Shown piece by piece: positions 60,409-64,000 of a DNA stretch of 64,000 bases. Within the stretch, counting starts at the first letter, position 1, and each line of letters begins with the position of its first letter. The notes under the pieces are model-generated. The model had not been told where the DNA came from. It worked only from the letters and a program-made list of their open reading frames with translations, and searched no databases. Location: the NCBI RefSeq assembly GCF_003286085.1, contig NW_020825335.1, positions 248,001-312,000 of the forward strand, written 5' to 3'. The stretch comes from Drosophila persimilis. Taxonomy: Eukaryota > Arthropoda > Insecta > Diptera > Drosophilidae. The translations under genes and the position numbers were made by a program.

Positions 60409-62840
60409 CCCCCATTGTTAGATTTAAGCCTGTCCTCAGGCGATTATCCTTGGATATAGTTCAGGTACGTCTAAAACTGTGCCTGCTGGGGATTCCTCGT
60501 CTTCGTCTAAGGATGTTTCTATGTGCGGGTCGGTTTTAGGCTTATTACTTTTACTTAGATTAAACAATTTGTAGCTTAATCCTATTATGATAATGACAAA
60601 TAGTAGTATTAAGCTTACATGTAATACATTATTTAGTCGCGTATTTTCTATTACGATTTCTTTGGTTTGCAAATAAGACAGTGGTTTAATTTTTGTTACG
60701 TTATTGTTGATGTATATGCTCTGTGCAAATTCTGGTATTGAGTTGGATATTAAGAATTCGTTTAATTGTACACTGCAATTATGTATTTTTATACCCGATA
60801 CTCAAAATGAGTATTGGGGTATATTAGATTTGTGGTAAAAGTGGATGTGTGTAACGTCCAGAAGGAATCGTTTCCGACCCCATAAAGTATATATATTCTT
60901 GATCAGCATCAATAGCCGAGTCGATTGAGCCATGTCTGTCTGTCCGTCTGTCCGTCTGTCCGTCCGTCCGTCCGTCCGTCTGTCCGTCCCCTTCAGCGCC
61001 TAATGCTCAAAGACTATAAGAGCTAGAGCAACGATGTTTTGGATCCAGACTTCTGTGATATGTCACTGCTACAAAAATATTTCAAAACTTTGCCCCGCCC
61101 ACTTCCGCCCCCACAAAGGGCGAAAATCTGTGGCATCCACAATTTTAAAGATACGAGAAAACAAAAAACGCAGAATCGTAGAGAATGACCATATCTTTTA
61201 GACTGCAGAATCTGAATTGGATCGTATTACTATTATAGCCAGCATCAAGAAAACAATTTCATTTTTTCTCGCCCTGTCTCTCTCTAACACACAGGTAGCA
61301 TAGGCGGCTTTGCTTAGAGTAAAACATTAGCGCCTAGATCTCAGAGACTATAAAAGCTAGAGCAACCAAATTTGGTATCCACACTCCTAATATATCAGAC
61401 CGAGACGAGTTTGTTTCAAAATTTCGCCACACCCCCTTCCGCCCCCGCAAAGGATGCAAATCTGGGGATATTCACAAATCTCAAAGACTATTAACGCTAG
61501 AGTAACCAAATTTGGAATCCGCACTTCTCTTAGATCTCACTATAAAACGTGTATCTCAAAATTTCGCCCCACCCCCTTCCGCCCACACAAAGGACGAAAA
61601 TCTGTTGCATCCACAATATTGCAGATTCGAGAAAAACTAAAAACGGAGAATCATAGATAACGACCATATCTATCAGATTGCTGAATCTGGATCAGATCAG
61701 ATAATTTTTGTAGCCAAAAGGAACAAATCAATTTGCAGTGGCTACGCAGCGCCCGACGTCACGCTCAGACTGATTTTCTGTCTCTCTCTTTGTCGTGTCG
61801 TTTAATATTAGCGGCGTCTGCCGGAGGAAAGCCATACTGACTTAGTATCGGGTATAACTGTAGAGTTGCGGTGTCCGCAGCAACTCACAACGTTCCCCCT
61901 CGTTATTAATGCGTTACCTTCTACTTTTATTTCTTGGTTTAGGCAATCTTGGTTTAATATGGTTTTTGGTAATTTCCAAGTTAACAATATATTGGGTTCT
62001 ATGAAACTTATTTGAAAGTTTTGGTGTGCTTTGGTGTATGGACATTTTGTTTCTACTTGTTTGACTATTCCTGAAATACATTCGTCATTTATTTTTCGTT
62101 TTGATTATTTTTCATATACCTCGTTTTCTAGAACGTAATAATATGTTTTGCGTTAGGTCAGTGAGGATGTTATTATCTTCATCTGGATATGGGACAATTT
62201 TAAGTATAGGAATATTTCTGATCTCTCCTGGAATGTTGGAAATTATTAGTATTTCGTTAGTGTCTGATTTCAACCAGGTAGATGTTTTGATATTTAATAA
62301 TTTCTCTGAATCGATGTGTTTCAGGTAATCCTGCCTTAATAATTTTGGATTAAAGATACCTAATCTTGTTAGCTGCATGCCTAATTCAATATCCTCTATG
62401 TACTCAGAAAAATGTTGAAGGTTAAATATTAATATTTCTAGTTGCTTATTTCTGTCATTATCCTTGTTTAATTTATTGACAACTTCTAAGCCGTAATTTA
62501 CTGCTTGAATTACTAAGTTTAATTCGTTAGCTTGAACACTGTGGCTAGCCAGATTGTCTATTTTCCCTTCTAATTCGACTTTATCATCTGGATCTAACGT
62601 TGCAAATAGATATTTATATATTGTGCCTACTGCATTTATAAGGCCTCTTTTGTTTCTTTTTGCTATTTTTTTGCCATTGAATTTACGTTGCCATTTCTCG
62701 ACTAACTATTGAACTTGGATTTCGCTATTAAATTGGGTTGCCTGTTCTAGTAAACTCTGATATGTTTCATCTGTTCTTGTTATATTAATTGTTAGATAAT
62801 GGTATGGGTTTGTTTTGAATATGAGATAACCATTCCTTCA
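60409..62840 (-). pseudogene. env: Tom-like env, minus strand, unit II, split by DINE-H
   Basis: Env sequence at 60409-60789 and 61904-62840. ORF 60436-60672 is the C-terminus with a transmembrane segment (VSLILLFVIIIIGLSYKLF) and an acidic tail ending just before the purine tract and LTR. ORF 62112-62378 has the same translation as unit I. Frameshifts elsewhere match those of unit I, so the gene was already broken before duplication. Confidence 0.82.
60790..61903 (+). mobile_element. DINE-H: DINE-like repeat in duplicated env
   Basis: A full-ended copy of 1,114 bp and the best reference for the family: 5' palindrome (60790-60823), CTGTC/CCGTC microsatellite (about 60936-60986), repeated blocks with CCCCCTTCCGCCC, subterminal inverted repeat AGTATCGGGTATAA (61844-61857), 3' hairpin (61863-61886) and end CCCCCTCGT. 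Unit I at about 54918 provides the empty site. Confidence 0.94.
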
Positions 62841-64000
62841 CTTCGCTTCCGCATTAGAGAATGAATTAAGGGAATGTAACCAGCTAAGGTTGGAACATTT
62901 AAATGACGAAGAAAAGGAGAAACTAAAGAAAGTTCTCTATGAATTTAAGGACGTGCAGTATAAAGAAGGTGACATTTTGACCTTCACTAGTACTATACTT
63001 CACTTCACTATACTATTAGACAGGGAATCATTCGTAAGTCAGGAAAGCAGAAATATCGTATGGTAGTAGATTATAGAAGTCTAAACGAGGTGACAATCAA
63101 GGATAAATTTCCTACACCCAGAATGGACGAAATACTAGATAAACTAGGTAGGTGCCAATATTTTACAACAATCGATTTAGCTAAGGTATTCCATCCAATT
63201 CCTATGGAACCTAGCTCAATCCCAAAAACAGCTTTCTCCACGAAGCATGGTCATTACGAGTTCACTCGTATGCCTTTTGGGCTAACCACTGCCCCCGCCA
63301 CATTTCAAAGATGCATGAACAATCTGTTAGAAGATTTAATTTTCAAAGATTGCCTTGTGTATCTAGACGACATCATTATCTATTCCACATCATCTGAAGA
63401 ACATTTGTTGTCTCTTAAAAGGGTCTTTGGAAAGTTGAGAGATGCAAACCTCAAACTTCAAATGGATAAGTGTGAATTCCTGAAGAAAGAAACGGAATTC
63501 CTAGGCCATGTAGTAACAACTAACGGCATAGTTCCTAATCCAAAGAAAATATCCGCCATAATAAACTTCCCAATACCCAATACAACCACAAAAATAAAAT
63601 CATTCATAGGTTTATGTGGATTTTATAGGAAATTCATTCCCAATTTTGCTAAAATATCAAAACCAATGACACTCAAATTAAAGAAACGAGCAGTCATAGA
63701 CCCAACCGAGGAAAAATACGTCGAGGCCTTCGAAAAGTTGAAAGTACTTATCACCTCAGACCCCATCCTCGCATTCCCAGATTTCAACAAAATGTTCACG
63801 GTAACAAACGATGCAAGTAACATTGCATTAGGAGCAGTGTTGCCGCAAGACCACAAACCAATTTGCTGTGCAAGTAGAACCTTAAACGAACATGAAATCA
63901 ATTATTCAGCAATAGAAAAGGAATTACTAGCTATAGTTTGGGCAACTAAGTATTTCAGATCATACCTGTTTGGTAGAACGTTTGAGATATTAAGTGATCA
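62841..64000 (+). pseudogene. pol: G4: Tom-like pol, unit II, cut by window end
   Basis: Same head-to-head start as G3. RT includes the region absent from G3 ([20 protein letters not shown]), though FHQIP reads FHPIP. It continues through [27 protein letters not shown] and RNase H ([13 protein letters not shown], where the usual Thr-Asp is Asn-Asp) to the window edge. From ~63060 to 64000 the frame looks largely open, but the upstream deletion leaves it without protease. Confidence 0.85.

Larger units (their letters stand above)
58650..64000 (+). repeat. Segmental duplication, unit II (runs off window)
   Basis: It repeats the order of unit I from the BEL-4 integrase onward. It keeps sequence lost in unit I (full Tom-like LTR, RT block), and has gained DINE-H. 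Since the duplication breakpoint (58632-58656) lies in unrelated sequences, this is a rearrangement rather than two independent sets of insertions. The end of the unit is not in view. Confidence 0.87.

Noticed and set aside
60790-61903. Classification of the short repeat as a cut-and-paste TIR transposon or P-like element
   Set aside because: The inverted motif is subterminal on one side only and filled/empty sites show no target duplication.
1-64000. Bacterial, Wolbachia or viral-genome origin, host exons, tRNA or rRNA genes
   Set aside because: No bacterial-type gene, operon, RNA gene or spliced host coding region was recognised; all coding signals belong to retrotransposons.

Overview
This is eukaryotic repeat DNA, almost certainly Drosophila heterochromatin or a transposon-dense island. 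I find no host gene, tRNA, rRNA or CRISPR. Nearly every base belongs to nested, mostly broken retrotransposons plus a short rolling-circle-like repeat. The Drosophila assignment rests on a 412/mdg1-like element with a tRNA-Arg type primer site, Tom/17.6/297-like elements (LTR beginning AGTGACAT, tRNA-Ser type primer site, ATAT target), BEL/Pao elements with the primer site TTGGTGACCCCGACGTG, LOA-like non-LTR elements with RNase H, and a DINE-1/Helentron-like repeat. Tom-like elements were first known from D. ananassae, so that subgroup is a guess only.

Labels used: DINE-A, C, D, E, F, H are copies of one ~1.0-1.1 kb repeat. BEL-1, BEL-2 and a solo LTR are one BEL family; BEL-3 and BEL-4 are two others. 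LOA-1 and LOA-2 are non-LTR elements. G1, G3 and G4 are Tom-like pol regions.

Layout. 1-12085: BEL-1 (+) carries a 412-like element (-), which carries DINE-A, which carries a solo LTR of BEL-1's own family: four nested layers. 12098-18217: a GC-rich Ty3/gypsy element (-) with two LTRs, apparently part of a tandem. 18218-18534: remnant of an unidentified element. 18535-46936: Tom-like G1 (+), split by a non-LTR fragment (itself holding an LOA 3' end), BEL-2 (-), LOA-1 plus DINE-C, and BEL-3 (+), which in turn carries DINE-D and LOA-2 (with DINE-E inside LOA-2). 46937-53557: BEL-4 (+) with DINE-F, inserted in the end of G1 pol. 53127-64000: a tandem segmental duplication. Each unit holds the BEL-4 3' end, a 412-like LTR (-), a Tom-like LTR and env (-), and a Tom-like pol (+) joined head-to-head to that env. 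The second unit has gained DINE-H and runs off the window.

The genes form no pathway. They are gag, protease, reverse transcriptase, RNase H, integrase and env modules of separate elements, nearly all disrupted. The most informative observations are paired filled and empty sites showing that the DINE-like repeat inserts between two T residues without target duplication, lesions shared by two BEL copies, and the duplication with shared rearranged junctions. The nested two-strand architecture resembles Drosophila piRNA clusters, but the sequence alone cannot prove that.
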